NCBI GenBank assembly: GCA_037975125.1
Contig: CM075853.1
Coordinates: forward strand, 29,192,295-29,256,294
Origin: Latrodectus hesperus
Taxonomy: Eukaryota > Arthropoda > Arachnida > Araneae > Theridiidae
Length of the DNA stretch: 64,000 nt
Reading direction: 5' to 3'
The position numbers and the translations under genes are program-made. Positions 1 to 17,562 of this stretch are shown in pieces (within the stretch, counting starts at the first letter, position 1; every line of letters starts with the position of its first letter). A model generated the notes under the pieces. The model ran no database searches. It was not told where the DNA came from and saw only the letters and a list, made by a program, of their open reading frames with translations.

Positions 1-3000
1 TCCTGAAAAGGATTTGAATCACTTTTAACTGTTTTTTTTTTCTACCAGAATTCATATTTATACAACATTGCTGTCTCGAAACAACTTTATTATTCCACAA
101 TCAAAATTATTAAAGGAGAACAGTAACAGGTATATTATTTCAATTCGAATAAGGGTATCTGCATAGAGATTATAATTTTAACAAATGGGCAAAGAAGCTT
201 TGAGAACTAAACATGAGATGTCACTGTTTTGACAGCAAATTGAATTAAAGGCGAATAAAATTTGGTAATTGTAAAACTTGATACAAGTTCACATATTATG
301 AAAGTGTGTGTATTTACATTGGAAGTTTTTAACTTTTGAAATAAGATTGGTTCAGTTTCTGCGAAAGTAGTCTTTGATTTATTTTTTTCTTGTTTTGGTA
401 CAAAAAGAAAACCAAGCAATTTTTAACAAGTATTTTGTTATATATAGCTTTAAATGTCACATATTTTACTATATGTTAAAGAGTTCGTTCTCATTTGCAA
501 AAATAAATATTCATTTCCCTACTTCGGATTGTTTCTCATAGGCAGTAAAAAGATAAGATATACAGGAGCACATTTCTTAAAAATTTAATAGAGATATTTA
601 AATCCATAATTATTTGGTGAGCCCTTTTCTATTCTGTTTCTTTCCCAAATTCTCCGTCCATTTTCATTGGCCATTTTTAAACAAGTCCTTTCTTTTGGTG
701 TATAATTTTAAACTTTCATTCCATTATCCAAAGGAAGTGGGCAGTTCAATGAAAAGACGATCGATTCTAGTAGAAACGGTGTCATCGTTGGTAGAAACTG
801 GATATCAGTTTTTCTAGTTCGTAAATCTTTGCAGTCAATAAAAAAGTCGTTTGAAAACCAACTCCGGTTCATAAAATGTGAAGGGTTCAAAGAAGTAAAT
901 GTGGTTGGAAAGTACCATTCGCTATGGGAAATGATTTGAAAGGCTATTTGTTGTGTATTATCGGGTAACAAACACTGAGTGAAAGATTTAGTATGTGATA
1001 ACAAGGGTTTATTTGAAGAATTGTTTTATTTAACGAAAATTTCTAATATCGAAGGAAATTTTCAGTAATTTTTCATAAAAATCAGTTCTTTTAATATTTT
1101 CTTATAATTTTACACAGAAGTTTGTTTTTTTATTACATAATTTAATTTTTTAGGGGTTTGTTTTTTAAATCAAAGAATTTGTGGTAATTTTTAGTCACAT
1201 ATTTTTATACATGGAATTTGGAAACAGAAATTTTTCGAAATGTAATCAAGAATAATTTTTATTATTAGATTGTTTTTACACTTTCATTTTTTTCTTTTTT
1301 AGCTATGTTCTTAAAAAATAAAATTTTTATAATTGTTATCTTTATTACAAATTAAAACACAGTTTCGATAAATAATTTTTTCTATTTAATTTCACTTTAA
1401 TATTATTTTTATCGACAAAAAGTAAAGTCGTCATTAATATTAACTGTTTCATTGAAAATTTATAAAGTAATTTAACTTTTAGTAGATGTAATTATTTGAT
1501 AATATTTTAAAAGATATTGTACATCTTTGCAATGATATAATCTTAAATCTTAAAGGTATCAAAGTAAATTATCGTGTAGAACATAGTTTTAAAAATATGT
1601 AATCTTGAATATTAACACTGTAATGTTTACTTAAAAAGCTCGGGTATTTGAATCTCATATTAGTTGGGTGTGTTTCGAACTTTAAACTATAACGTCTGAT
1701 TCATGCAAAAAATGACAGCAAAATAAAAAGTCAGCGTATTAAATGATGTCATTTGTACATCATTTAGCATAGGTAATACAGAAAACTCGGAATTCCCCTT
1801 AAATTTATTCTCACTGGAAAATAAATGCATTTATGATCATTCGAATGTATATTTATCAAAATTTTAATACTTCACTCGCATAAGAAATTATTACCATACC
1901 TTTAGTAATCCCCTAAGCCACAAACAACCAAATATGTTGAGTACTTTCAGGTAAATAAACTTCACTGTATTAATATTGATTTATTATTCAGTATTTTGCA
2001 AACTTTTAGTAAATAGTTTTTTTTTATCAAATGCAGCTAATACTCAAAATGAAAAAAAAAATGAATTTTTTAGGTATTCTTCAATACATGACTAATTTAA
2101 ATAATCACTTTGAGGGTAAATAACAGTTTTGAATTTATACATAATGAGCGATAAAGTAAAAAGAAACATGCCTCTTGATTAATGCATAGTCTTGGTAAAA
2201 GTGGAATTATTTGTTTACATTATTATTGAGATAATTAGTGGACTGTTTTACATAAAAATGATCTTTTCCAATCTTCAGAAAGAAATTGCATTAACTCTCA
2301 AAGATGCTGTTTGCCTCTGATAAAAATAACAAAGTAATGTATCTTGCATTATAATCTTGAACCACACTTGAAGTGGCCCTGGCTGCACTTAAATATAAAT
2401 ACATTAGAATTTTGATTGCTTATCTTGAATAATGGCTCATTTTATTCCATAGATTAGGAAGATAAATTTATCAAAAGGCTCTTCAAGAGTAAGTTAATGC
2501 ATAAAACTATTACATAAAGTATAAAAGTTTGAAAAAAGTGTTTTGATCATCTTAAGGAAACTAAGAAAAGATCACATGATTAAGCTTCTTAAGAAAAATA
2601 ATTCCTTTGATGTTATTGCTGATACGTCTTTGAGTTTAATTGGATATTTTCTTAAAAAATTCTCTTTACTATTCTAATTTAAAGTCAAAAGTGTCATTTT
2701 TCAGTCAAAAATGTAATTTTTTTGACTAACAAAACTTTCAAAAGTTAGTTTGAGAAGAATTTTCGTTTTAATAGATTAGTTAGAATTAAAATTTAGTTTG
2801 ATTTCTTAATGATAAATTTTTAAAGATAAATTAATCTATATAAAACTCTTCAAATTAAAAAAAACTTTTGATTATATTGATACTAGCTGAAGTGTTATTT
2901 AAAAAGAAGTTTGCAAAATTAATTTCTCTTAGACCATATTTTGAACTCATGAATGGAATTTTATCTTCAAAGTAATCATTAATATTTTTAAGTAAAACTA

Positions 3001-5182
3001 CAATGATTATTATCATCAACATGACTTTCAACGGTAATTAGAAAATTAAAAATGAATTCCAGTGCTTAAGTTTAAGAACAAATTTTAACGGAAGTTATAT
3101 TTCTCATTGTAATAGTAATGTAAGACGGATCCTTAGAAAATATTTAAAATCATATTTCTTATATTAGCCATATGAGCCTTTTGGTATTTAATATTTATGT
3201 TTGATAAAAATGCAGACAAAATACTATATTTTAAGTATTTTAAGTGTCCTATAAATACATTTTTAGAATCCATACATTTATAATATTCTCTTTTAAAAAT
3301 TTATGAAAAAATTATAATATTTCTAGAAATATCCTTTAAATTGTGTTTAAAGTTTAAATTCAATTCTCTAAAGTTTAAAATTGTAATAAATTTTAATTTT
3401 TCTTATTATCAGTTGTATGATTGTAGGGAAAAATGATATTGAGAAGTTTAGTGAAGCTTTCGATAATTGGAAAACATTTGAGTTTGACGAGAAATTTCGA
3501 ATGATCTATTTAATATTAATCTAATATCAATATCTATAACTATCTAATATCATTTACAATTCTTTAAAATCTTTCGAAATTTTCTTATCACTCGGTAAGA
3601 ATTCAAAAGAAAAAAATCAGGAAAAAAAAACGAGAAATTTAAATATGTATCTAAGGTTATTAGCGACATCGTAAGGAAAAAAGTACACGAAAACTATAAA
3701 GAATTACAAAGAAAGAACTTTAATATCATAACTAGATTAAAAGTACAAGAAAATCTAATAGTTATCTAAGACAGAAAACACCAGCTTGAATACCAGATCT
3801 TTACTATGTATGTAGGATTAAGAAAACTTCAAAAAATTTACTTTTTACGCGTATGACAAGTCTGCATAAAAAACACCATGAATTTATTCTTTAAAACAAA
3901 GTAAATATTCTGTATACACTTTATATTGTAAAGAAAATAAGTGAATTTTCAAATACTTAATGCAAAAAGTAGTCTTTACAAGTTAATTTTTATCGTTTAA
4001 GCAATACTAGATTACCTACCTTGCAAAGGATAACAACAAACACAAGAGTTAGTAAGCAAACATGATTAATGTATTAATTAATTAATATTGTATTAATAAA
4101 AATATATTAAAGTATTAATTTATCACAATTAAAACTTAAAGTATTAATTTTGATAAAATATAAATATTTCTGCTTCAGTCTAAAACTGCTGTGTTAACGC
4201 TATAAAGCTTATATTACTTGATAAGTGTTATATAAATTTGGCTTGTATTTTTTAAAATTTGATAAAAATACAGATTGATATTCATGGATTTTTATCAACT
4301 AACAGATTGTAATTAATTTATCAACCAAGAGATAAATTAATTGCATTTTCTTTTAGAAATTTAATATTCAAAAAAGCAGAAAATTTTATAAACTGAATTT
4401 TTTAATTCAAGAAATACTGAATAATAGTTAATACAGTTAAAAGGAATTCTAAAATCCACATATTTTTAATTTAATATAATTCTTAATATTTGTATTATTT
4501 GTAGAAGTACAATACACTCAGTTTATAATATTATGTATTATAAAACTAGCATATGATATAAATTTAATTATTTACTATTAGAGTTTTTAATATTAAATAT
4601 GAAACCACATGACAATACTCAAAACTAGATAACAATTTCATATTTAAAATTTAGTTTTAAGTATTTATAAAAGTATATAAATGTTTAATATAAAACATGC
4701 AATTTCTTATGAAAGAAAAATAACTCCTTTGGAAATTCCCTTTGTTTTAAATAAGGAAAAAATTTTGATAGAAGTGTATTTATTTCAAAAAGTTAAAACT
4801 ACTGTATGATTTTAAAAAAATAAGATCCTAAATGACTAAATCAAAACTTTTAATGATATTTAAAATGTAGAAAAATGTATCTTTTAAAACATTAAAAAGG
4901 AGAAAAAAACAATTTTCCTATTTCTCATTTAAAGAGGCAATTTTATTAAATTTTTGAAAAATCGTCTTTAACAAAATGTTACTTTAATCAAGCAATCTTT
5001 AATATTTTTCTCCTTTTTAGTCCGGATTTATCATTTAATTTTTTCTGAAAGAGATTTAAAATTTCATTTTCTTCATTTATGTATGAAAAGCTGGAATCTG
5101 TAATGCATAAAAGTAAATTTCTCAAGATCACGTAGTATGTTATTCTAACTTGCGCTGATAAACTCGCCGAGAAGATTCCGTT
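1..5182. other. A+T-rich unique sequence, no gene seen
   Basis: There is no convincing coding region here. Short open frames near 200-1,000 and 5,000-5,200 lack recognisable motifs and fit chance expectation in A+T-rich DNA. A segment at about 620-1,000 is less A+T-rich and has an ATTGGCC (inverted CCAAT-like) motif, but no promoter architecture around it. A cluster of CACTTG/AAGTGG/CACTTAA motifs lies at 2,362-2,395. I see no SINE head or long tandem repeat in this stretch. Confidence 0.6.
4311..4342. repeat. 12 bp perfect inverted repeat
   Basis: AATTAATTTATC at 4,311-4,322 is repeated as its reverse complement at 4,331-4,342, around an 8 nt spacer. The arms are pure A+T apart from one C/G pair, so chance or a small degenerate element are both possible. 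Confidence 0.6.
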
Positions 5183-5190
5183 CGACCTGT

Positions 5191-5292
5191 GATTGGCTGT
5201 CGTAGGCACGTGACTTTTTCGTCAACGAAGAATACTCTGATAAAATTTGATTGAATTCATGCTTCTGTGACTAGGAATGATTGATGACAGGT
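5191..5292 (+). promoter_or_regulatory. Candidate CCAAT/E-box promoter with nearby splice donor
   Basis: A small island of higher G+C carries GATTGGCTG (inverted CCAAT, NF-Y type) at about 5,191-5,199. A palindromic E-box CACGTG followed by AC (USF/Myc-Max type) lies at 5,207-5,214. About 25 bp further on is a TATA-like GATAAAAT (about 5,239-5,246). If that box works, transcription would start near 5,270, and a consensus donor ACAG|GTAAAT follows at 5,290/5,291, giving a very short first exon. The CCAAT plus E-box pair is also usable on the minus strand, so direction is uncertain. The motifs are seen directly; promoter function is inference. Confidence 0.3.
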
Positions 5293-7936
<2,644 letters not shown>

Positions 7937-9109
7937 TTTGAACTTAGATTTGATAAGATTTGAACTTATATATTAAAAAAATGAAATTTACTTAGCATTT
8001 AATTATAATTCATAAAAAATAAATTTCTTTTTTTAAAAATTATTTATTGAAATGCAATATTGAACACAATGTCATCATTTATTTAACTTGTATTTGAATC
8101 TTGATTCGAAAATAGGAAAACGAATTTCTAATAATTTTTCTTCATTAGTACTTTTAACCCAGAAAAGTATAAAATAATTTTCGAGTAAAAAATAAATTGT
8201 TTTTTGTTTATAAATTAAATCTTTGCTGTGATATAAATTCAGGTCTTCTAAAATAAGAAGTAATTTCATAAAGCATTTTAATAAGAATTTGGCTTATACT
8301 TTTTTTTCCTCTTCGTTGAATGCAATATAATGTATTTTTCCTAATGTTGTTTGCAATAGATAAATAATTTAAGGAATTATTAACAATGGTTTCACCATTC
8401 GATGCTTTGAAAATAACATAAAAATAATTTGTTTTGAGCTAGTGAAATATGCTAATCAACAAATCAATAATCATTTCAAAGATTTTACCAAGTTGTAAAA
8501 TCATGGAATATTTATTGACTTATTTTCTAAAACCAACGTTGACAATTTAGTTTTCATATTCCACTATGAAGACAATTATAGGTCTTCCATCATGATACGA
8601 AATATATGACTTTAAATATTTCGCTTTTTGTGGAAAGGTACTTTTGAAACTTCATTATATAATTAAAAAGTATTTCGGATAAAAAAAAAAACTTCCTTTA
8701 CTATTTAGAAGTACATAAATCTGATTTGAATTTTAGAAAAGATAATTTGATAAATTTAGTTTCATTTTTATAGATTACTAAATTTATATTCAATGAAAAT
8801 AATACTTAACAAATTGCTTATTAACATTATGATTCCCTTACGAAAATGTAAGCTTTCAGACCCTTTCAGGTATACTTGGAATTTAAAAAAGCGGAAAATT
8901 ATCCCTTTTCAATGTAAAAGTTTAATTTTGAGCATGTTACTATCTCAGAGTGATTCAAAAAACACATTGACACTCTATAAAATTATTGTTTCAATTTAAC
9001 TGCATTTGAGCAAAAAAATGGGATTCACTACTGTTGAATTTTTTATGCAGTGAAAACGCTTTATAAACGGTAATTGGTTTTCATATTTATGTGTAAGATA
9101 TACTAAGAT
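7937..9109. other. A+T-rich unique sequence
   Basis: No gene, SINE or tandem array is seen. Two short open frames (about 8,075-8,269 minus, 8,793-8,999 plus) have no recognisable domain and biased I/K/L/N composition typical of chance frames. Confidence 0.5.
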
Positions 9110-9156
9110 ATAATAAGAGAAATATAAAAGATATACTTTTATATTTCTCTTATTAT
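9110..9156. repeat. Perfect 21 bp hairpin, 5 nt loop
   Basis: The arm at 9,110-9,130 is exactly reverse-complementary to 9,136-9,156, around the loop ATATA. It is the longest perfect non-microsatellite inverted repeat I found in the window. It could be a MITE remnant, a template-switch product or a transcribed hairpin; nothing in the flanks decides this. Confidence 0.9.
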
Positions 9157-9284
9157 GATTGTATTAATCAAGAAATAAACTATCCTTTCAAGAAAATGTT
9201 GTCAAAGATAATCTTAACCTTACTTTTATATAAATTGGAAATACGGGAAAAAACAAGAGACATTTACTTCATCATTTTGGCGAC

Positions 9285-9440
9285 TTACTGCCTCCCCATT
9301 TTTCGTCCTTCACCAAAGATCCCAACAAATGTGATACATCTATTGATTTGCCGCTCACCAAAGGGAACTCTCAAGACAGAAATACACAATCCATAAATAT
9401 GCCAAGTTCTTCCATCAAAAATCGACTTCTTCAGTTTTTT
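9285..9440 (-). other. Unrecognised 51-codon open segment in a less A+T-rich island
   Basis: Between in-frame stops (TTA at 9,441-9,443 and TTA at 9,285-9,287 as read on the plus strand) the minus strand is open for 51 codons. Its composition looks protein-like rather than A+T-random: it includes DGRTWHIYG, then RVPFGERQINRC, and ends FGEGRKMGRQ. There is no in-frame start and I do not recognise a family. The plus strand over the same bases is also open (9,196-9,396), which weakens the coding case. Most likely this is a fragment of a dispersed repeat or an old transposon; an exon is the alternative. A possible donor on the minus strand overlaps the stop (GGCA|GTAAGT). Confidence 0.3.
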
Positions 9441-9884
9441 TTATTATTTTTTCAAAGAAAAAGCTCTAATAGGCGTCATACTTAGTCCGTGTAAGTAGTC
9501 AGTCAGGCGCTCTTTAAAAGAAAACAGGATAAATTATAGCATTAAAACAACATTCCGACTGCTTTTAGACTGGCAGATAAAATCGACTATAATTTTGAGT
9601 GAGCGAAAATATTATGACACTAATTCTAGAACATTTATTGAACTTCCACTTAAGATGTCATCTTATTTAGACTTATTGTATCATAAAATTATGAAGAATA
9701 TATTTATGAGTTTCGAAGTTATTAAATAGTTAGATTTAAGCACTCTTCATTATTTGGCTCCCAGCATAAAATATATCATATTTTTGAATAAATGCAACGT
9801 CAATATTTAAGAATAGCTTCATAGGTTCTCTCTAATTAATAGTCTAAGACTTGAAATTTGCCTTGTCCTTCTATGAATAGAAAT

Positions 9885-10110
9885 TCTAGAATCTAAAGGT
9901 AGTAAGTTCGATTCTCGGTCCAACTGAAGATTCATTGTGTTCGCTAATGATTGCTGGGAGCCGCAAAAGTGTCATGGTCGTAATGTTTTCATGCAAATTG
10001 ACACCACTTGGTGTGGCAGGCCAACTTTTGTCTGGGAATCCTCTACTTCATTCCTGCTTCTAACTTATGAAGACCCAACAACTTTTGGGATGATGATGAC
10101 ATAATTATAT
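9885..10110 (+). mobile_element. 5'-degenerate tRNA-derived SINE fragment
   Basis: A B-box-like AGTTCGATTCTC near 9,906-9,917 is followed by about 190 bp of mixed-composition body unlike the flanking A+T-rich DNA. The upstream A box is not recognisable, so the head is degraded or truncated. No target-site duplication was found. The body does not match the other SINE groups here, so it may be a separate family. Confidence 0.45.
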
Positions 10111-10240
10111 TATTATTATCAGTGGGTGGTCCCCACTGTATATAGGTGCCATCACTTTCGCCCCTTGCAGTGTTGAAAGGTGATAAACCATGCAAATGGA
10201 CGTTAGAGGACAAAAATGCTTCAGCAATTAGAAAATACAA
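10111..10240. other. Mixed-composition segment, probably repeat-derived
   Basis: This follows the SINE fragment. After an ATTATT-rich break there is a block (about 10,121-10,216) of balanced composition with GGTGGTCCCC and ACTTTCGCCCC. No box, terminal repeat or reading frame is recognised. It is probably the rest of the same retroposon or another repeat. Confidence 0.3.
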
Positions 10241-10540
10241 ATAAGTTATGTGGATAAATAATCTTTAAATGTATGCAATTTGTTCAATAAATAGATTTTG
10301 AAGTAAGCGCTCTAAAGTATTAATATTTTTTAAGAATTTTTCGAAGTTCCTACAATACTTAAGATATTGTTACAGTTACTACAATATTTCTACAATAAGT
10401 TCTTACAATACTTACAATATTATGTTCATTTCATAATTTAAAAAATATTTTAAGATTTTTTAATGATTATATATAAAAATTATTTAAATCTACATACTAA
10501 TGCCAGTTTCCTTTTAAGAATTTCCACAAAAAAATTAAAA

Positions 10541-13479
<2,939 letters not shown>

Positions 13480-13604
13480 GGGAGGAAATCCTGAAAATTA
13501 CCCCGCATTCACCTTGACAGACATGCATGCCGATATACATACATAGCGGGGCAGGTGAGCACCAGACTGTACCTTATAGGTTAATGTGTTTGAAATACCC
13601 GTCA
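13480..13604. mobile_element. Unclassified repeat fragment beside two SINEs
   Basis: A balanced-composition block (GGAGGAAATCCTG, then TACCCCGCATTCACCTTG) abuts the SINE pair to its right. A similar but diverged phrase (GGAAAACTACCCACC) occurs near 44,438, so it appears dispersed. No termini are visible. Its relation to the neighbouring SINEs is unknown. Confidence 0.35.
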
Positions 13605-13955
13605 TTTAGAGCCACGCCCTGGTTACGAGGTTATACCTGAACTGGCACTCAACTCTCCACATCCACACCACACCAGTGGAAGGACTTTGGACGTCACATA
13701 CAACGCGTGGACACGTCCTCAACTCGTGGGGCTCTGGTGAGGGAGTTAACGTGTTCACCCTCAAAATCACTGCCCGCGGCAAATGATTCTTCGCATAGCT
13801 GATTTTAACCGGAAGCGGAGTGAAGCCACTGGAGTTCCTTGCGTGTTGACAGCAGAACAACAGCACCCATCTGCTGTTGTTTAACAGTAGCTGGGATCGA
13901 AACCGGGACCCTTCGCTCTGAAAAGCAGTGTCTTTGCTATTAAGCCACAGTGAGT
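13605..13955 (-). mobile_element. tRNA-derived SINE, group C, minus strand
   Basis: Read on the minus strand, a tRNA-like head at about 13,955-13,885 has an A box (TGGCTTAATAGCAAAGAC) and a B box (GGTTTCGATCCC). An unrelated body of about 280 bp runs to about 13,605. Long open frames across it are incidental. The body has G+C far above the surroundings, as expected for a recent insertion. It sits head-to-tail with another group C copy immediately to the right. Confidence 0.75.
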
Positions 13956-14225
13956 GCAAAAAAGAACTTACAGTCCTTTTTAAAGCAGCGTAGTGGAATG
14001 TTCTTTTAGAATCCACCACGTACATTGCCTTTCTGGGAAGAATTTGCGTAAATACTGGTCCGGATTCACGTGTTCGAATGGTGGAAACCCAAAAGACCTC
14101 AAACACTGACTTCGACAAACGTATATGCGGAAACACAACATCCATCTAAAATTGTTTAACAATGGCTTGGATTGAACCCGAGAACTTAAGATCCGAAGAG
14201 TGATGTCCTACCATTTATAGTGACT
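13956..14225 (-). mobile_element. Second group C SINE copy, older, head-to-tail
   Basis: On the minus strand the head at about 14,225-14,160 has an A-box-like TAAATGGTAGGACA and a B box GGGTTCAATCC. The following stretch parallels the copy at 13,605-13,955: in both, a CATC(TG/CA)T...TTGTTTAAC phrase precedes the B box on the plus strand. It is more diverged and shorter than its neighbour. The pair may be nested or sequential insertions of one family. Confidence 0.65.
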
Positions 14226-15860
14226 GTGAACGCAGAATTTTTGTTTCTCAATTAATCTAAATATGACTTTCAATAACAGTATAATCTTATTAAAATATAT
14301 TTGAACTATTTTATACTAATTATTTTTTTTCATCAACCAAATTTGTTTTATTAGTTGTCATTCAAATTAAGAAAAATTCGTTAAGCTTTTGGCTTGTTAT
14401 AGGTGTCTGCATCCTTATTTAATCTCTATGACTTGTTACAAATTAATTTACGATAAAATTAAAGGTAGTTATTATTAGAAGAGCACACTAACTTATACAG
14501 TTAATTAAATTTCCCCCATTTTCATGTTTAATAATGATTTCTAACATAATAACATCCAAATCATTCGGAAATCTGAAACAATTTATTTTTCGAGGCAAAT
14601 TTGTGCGGATGTTAAGAACATAATTTCTGCTTCAATATTACTAAAATAGATATTTTGACGATGGCAAGATTAAATTAAATACAGTTTTCTGTATTAATAA
14701 CTGTTATAATATTTAAGTGAGAAGTTTGCCACCTGTATCATAAGGTAAGCATGGAATAATTTATGAGGCGATGTTAGAGTTTAATTATTTTGAATGAGTA
14801 TTTCTTTTAATTTTTAATAAGAAAGTATGCAATACAATTCTTTTTTAATTTATTCCCTATATGATTAATTTGATTAATTAATTAATGATTTAATTAATAA
14901 AAATATATATTACTTTTAATTTTAGTTTTAAATAACTTACCAAATGGCGCTTCCATTAGTTGTTTTTAATTACTATATATAAATTGTACATACACATTGA
15001 ATTTTTCTAAATAATTCCTCTTTTAATTTGCATAGCTTTTATTTCGAATTTAATTATAATCCTTCTGTCAGATAATTATAAAATTAATCAAATCAAACTA
15101 TATAAAGAAACTTAGGAAGCATGCAAGCAGTTACTTGCACAGCACAGCAAGTAAAAATTCCAAAACCATTTTACGGGAATCTTAAACCATTTGAATGATA
15201 GAAAAACATAAATATATACTGCATTGCCATAATTTCATTATATGTAAATGACAAAAAAAGTACTGTTTTAAAACGATTTTAAATGTTTAATCTGACACTT
15301 GATCTATTAGTGTAATAATACCTGTTTTGCATGGATGTGATAAAATTTGGGAACCTTAAAAGTGCTATTTCATTTACAAAGAAAAGAATTTACAATTTGC
15401 ATTAAAAGTGCTATTTCATTTACAATCGCTAAATTTTAGAGAGAAAATAAAGAAGCTCCGGTACAGTTATAACGCATCTTCTGGGACTCCTCACGATGAA
15501 ACAAAGTCAGAAAAAATGAGTCTTTCTATAAATTGCATTGCTTTCAAAATCAAGTATGTTTCTACGATCTGCTATTTGTAAGATCTGAAATTCTTATGCA
15601 TTAAAATTAACGAATCATCAATGGATGTGGTAAGAAGTACGACACGAGCTCTCAGTACCTGATTTGCATAGCCTTTGGCTGTCAAAACACTATTCGAAAT
15701 TGTATGCTAACACACATGATTAATTCCCATCAGTATTACAGATCCATCTCATATGTCATTCAGTCTCATCCGAAAGAATGTGAGATTATTTCCAATGTCC
15801 ATTTTACAACATGTCATAAAATCTTTGATCTTCATGATCCACCGAAGTCAGGGGGATTCA
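14226..15860. other. A+T-rich unique sequence
   Basis: There are TTAATTAAT-rich patches near 14,863-14,900 and a small tandem duplication (listed). A possible donor ATAAG|GTAAGC at 14,742 has no convincing exon upstream. Confidence 0.5.
15356..15425. repeat. 46 bp-period partial tandem duplication
   Basis: TTAAAAGTGCTATTTCATTT plus four bases occurs at 15,356-15,379 and again at 15,402-15,425, with 22 bp between. The copies are identical, so the duplication is recent or an assembly artefact. Confidence 0.85.
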
Positions 15861-15877
15861 CATATGTGTATATATAT

Positions 15878-15968
<91 letters not shown>
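15861..15968. repeat. (TA)n microsatellite
   Basis: It starts with CATATGTGTA, then TA units with a CATACATA interruption at about 15,880, then pure TA to 15,968. Confidence 0.97.
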
Positions 15969-15971
<3 letters not shown>

Positions 15972-17562
15972 GGTTTATTTTTAAGGTCAATTTTCAATTT
16001 ACGCTATTTCTAAGGTAATACCATATGAAAATATAAAAGATAAATAAATTATATGAATATAAATGCGGAGTAATTCGTAATAAATGAACTCCTTAAATTA
16101 GGCTAATAGTATAAAAGCAATATAATAATTTAGGCATCAAAAATCATTAAGTGTAATCTAGTTAATAATTGCTCAAAATAATTATCTTCTTATAATCCAG
16201 ATTAGATAATAATTTATCTAAATACCAGATTAAAGCAGAGTGCATTCAGTTTAGTGTTGATTAGAGGGAGTAGCAAGCTCCGTAAATGGGTTTCAACCTA
16301 ATTTCATTAAAATTCTAAGTAGGTACTATAGTTTAGGACACAGTTATTCCTAATATTCGGGATCACGCATTAATATATGTTAAATCTTTTTTTCTTCGCT
16401 TTCTACATAAAGTAATTGATAGAAATAGAAGATTTTTTCTCAGTCTTGGTTATTATTAATTGTTAAATCAATTAAGATAATATTTTTTAATTTTTCTATT
16501 ATGGTTTTAAATAGGTTTTGATAATCTGAGTAAGGGTGTTATATGAATACTTTACTAATCACTTAAATCAATTTATCTTATTTGTTTGAAATGTTAATGT
16601 ATGCAAAATTAAGATATACTTATATCTATATTGCTCTTAGTTAGATATAACTATCTTAATTTACTATGCATTTAAATTTCGAGAATATTTTTATGATTTT
16701 TAAGAGTAAATGATCGTTTTTATCTTTAAAAAGTGGTTTGGTTGATTTTTAATTGTTCACAAATTTATACTCACACACTAATAGAAACATGATGTGTTTT
16801 TGATAAAAATTTAAATTCAAGAATTTATTTTGTTTATAGAGCATGGTATTAAAAGATAAAACCTCATTAATTTGAATAAACTTTATCTAAAATTTAGGAT
16901 ATTTCAGATCAGAGTATGATAATTTAAAAAAAATATTTGAAGAACTCTATGCAGTATAGGAAAAATACATACTATTTAAACATAACAATATTGGATATAT
17001 TTTAAAGATGCGATGAAAGAATGAAAAAATTGTTAAAGATGATTGGGTAATGCAATACTTTTACTTCTATTTACATTTAATTGATTGCTTTTAAGCTCAA
17101 TTATTTGGTATCTTACCGCAGTTAATTAATAAAGGAATTTATAATTTCCAGGAGTTCTTATAACGAGAATTGCTTAACTCTATTACTTTCAATATTTTAG
17201 AAGCTTTATCACAACTTTCACTTTTTCACAATAGCTAAGAAAGCAAATATTTTGAATACATACTATTTATGGCTCTTCTCTTTCAGTTTATATGCAAATC
17301 TTAGTTACTTCATTTAGATCAAAACAGGGTCGTGTATCGGTCTACATAAACTTGTCGACTAACGATATATTTTAAAAACACATCATCGATGCTATTTGAA
17401 AATATCAATAAAATAAAATAAACCTTACTTTAAATGTTTCAATCCATGTTTTAAATTATTATTTCTGCATGAGTACTAATTACATTCGTTTAAAAGTTTC
17501 GATTGTTTTCATAACTCGTGACAGCTTCGTACTTCAATGTTATTATAAAGATCGATAGAGTT
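15969..17562. other. A+T-rich unique sequence
   Basis: Nothing is seen apart from the imperfect hairpin at 16,606-16,662. No repeat family or reading frame is recognised. Confidence 0.5.
16606..16662. repeat. Imperfect ~22 bp hairpin with 13 nt loop
   Basis: AAATTAAGATA...TTATATCTA on the left pairs with TAGATATAA...TATCTTAATTT on the right, with a 2 nt asymmetric bulge in the middle of the stem. Weaker complementarity extends the arms outwards (ATGCA on both sides). Size and shape resemble a pre-miRNA, but A+T-rich DNA makes such structures common. Confidence 0.6.

Noticed and set aside
4014..4068. Minus-strand TACTAAC branch point, pyrimidine tract and CAAG acceptor
   Set aside because: The sequence signals look good, but all three frames of the following segment close quickly and no donor follows.
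13606..14145. 179-codon minus-strand open frame, the longest non-microsatellite frame in the window
   Set aside because: It lies across two SINE copies with recognisable A and B boxes; the frame is a by-product of their low stop density.
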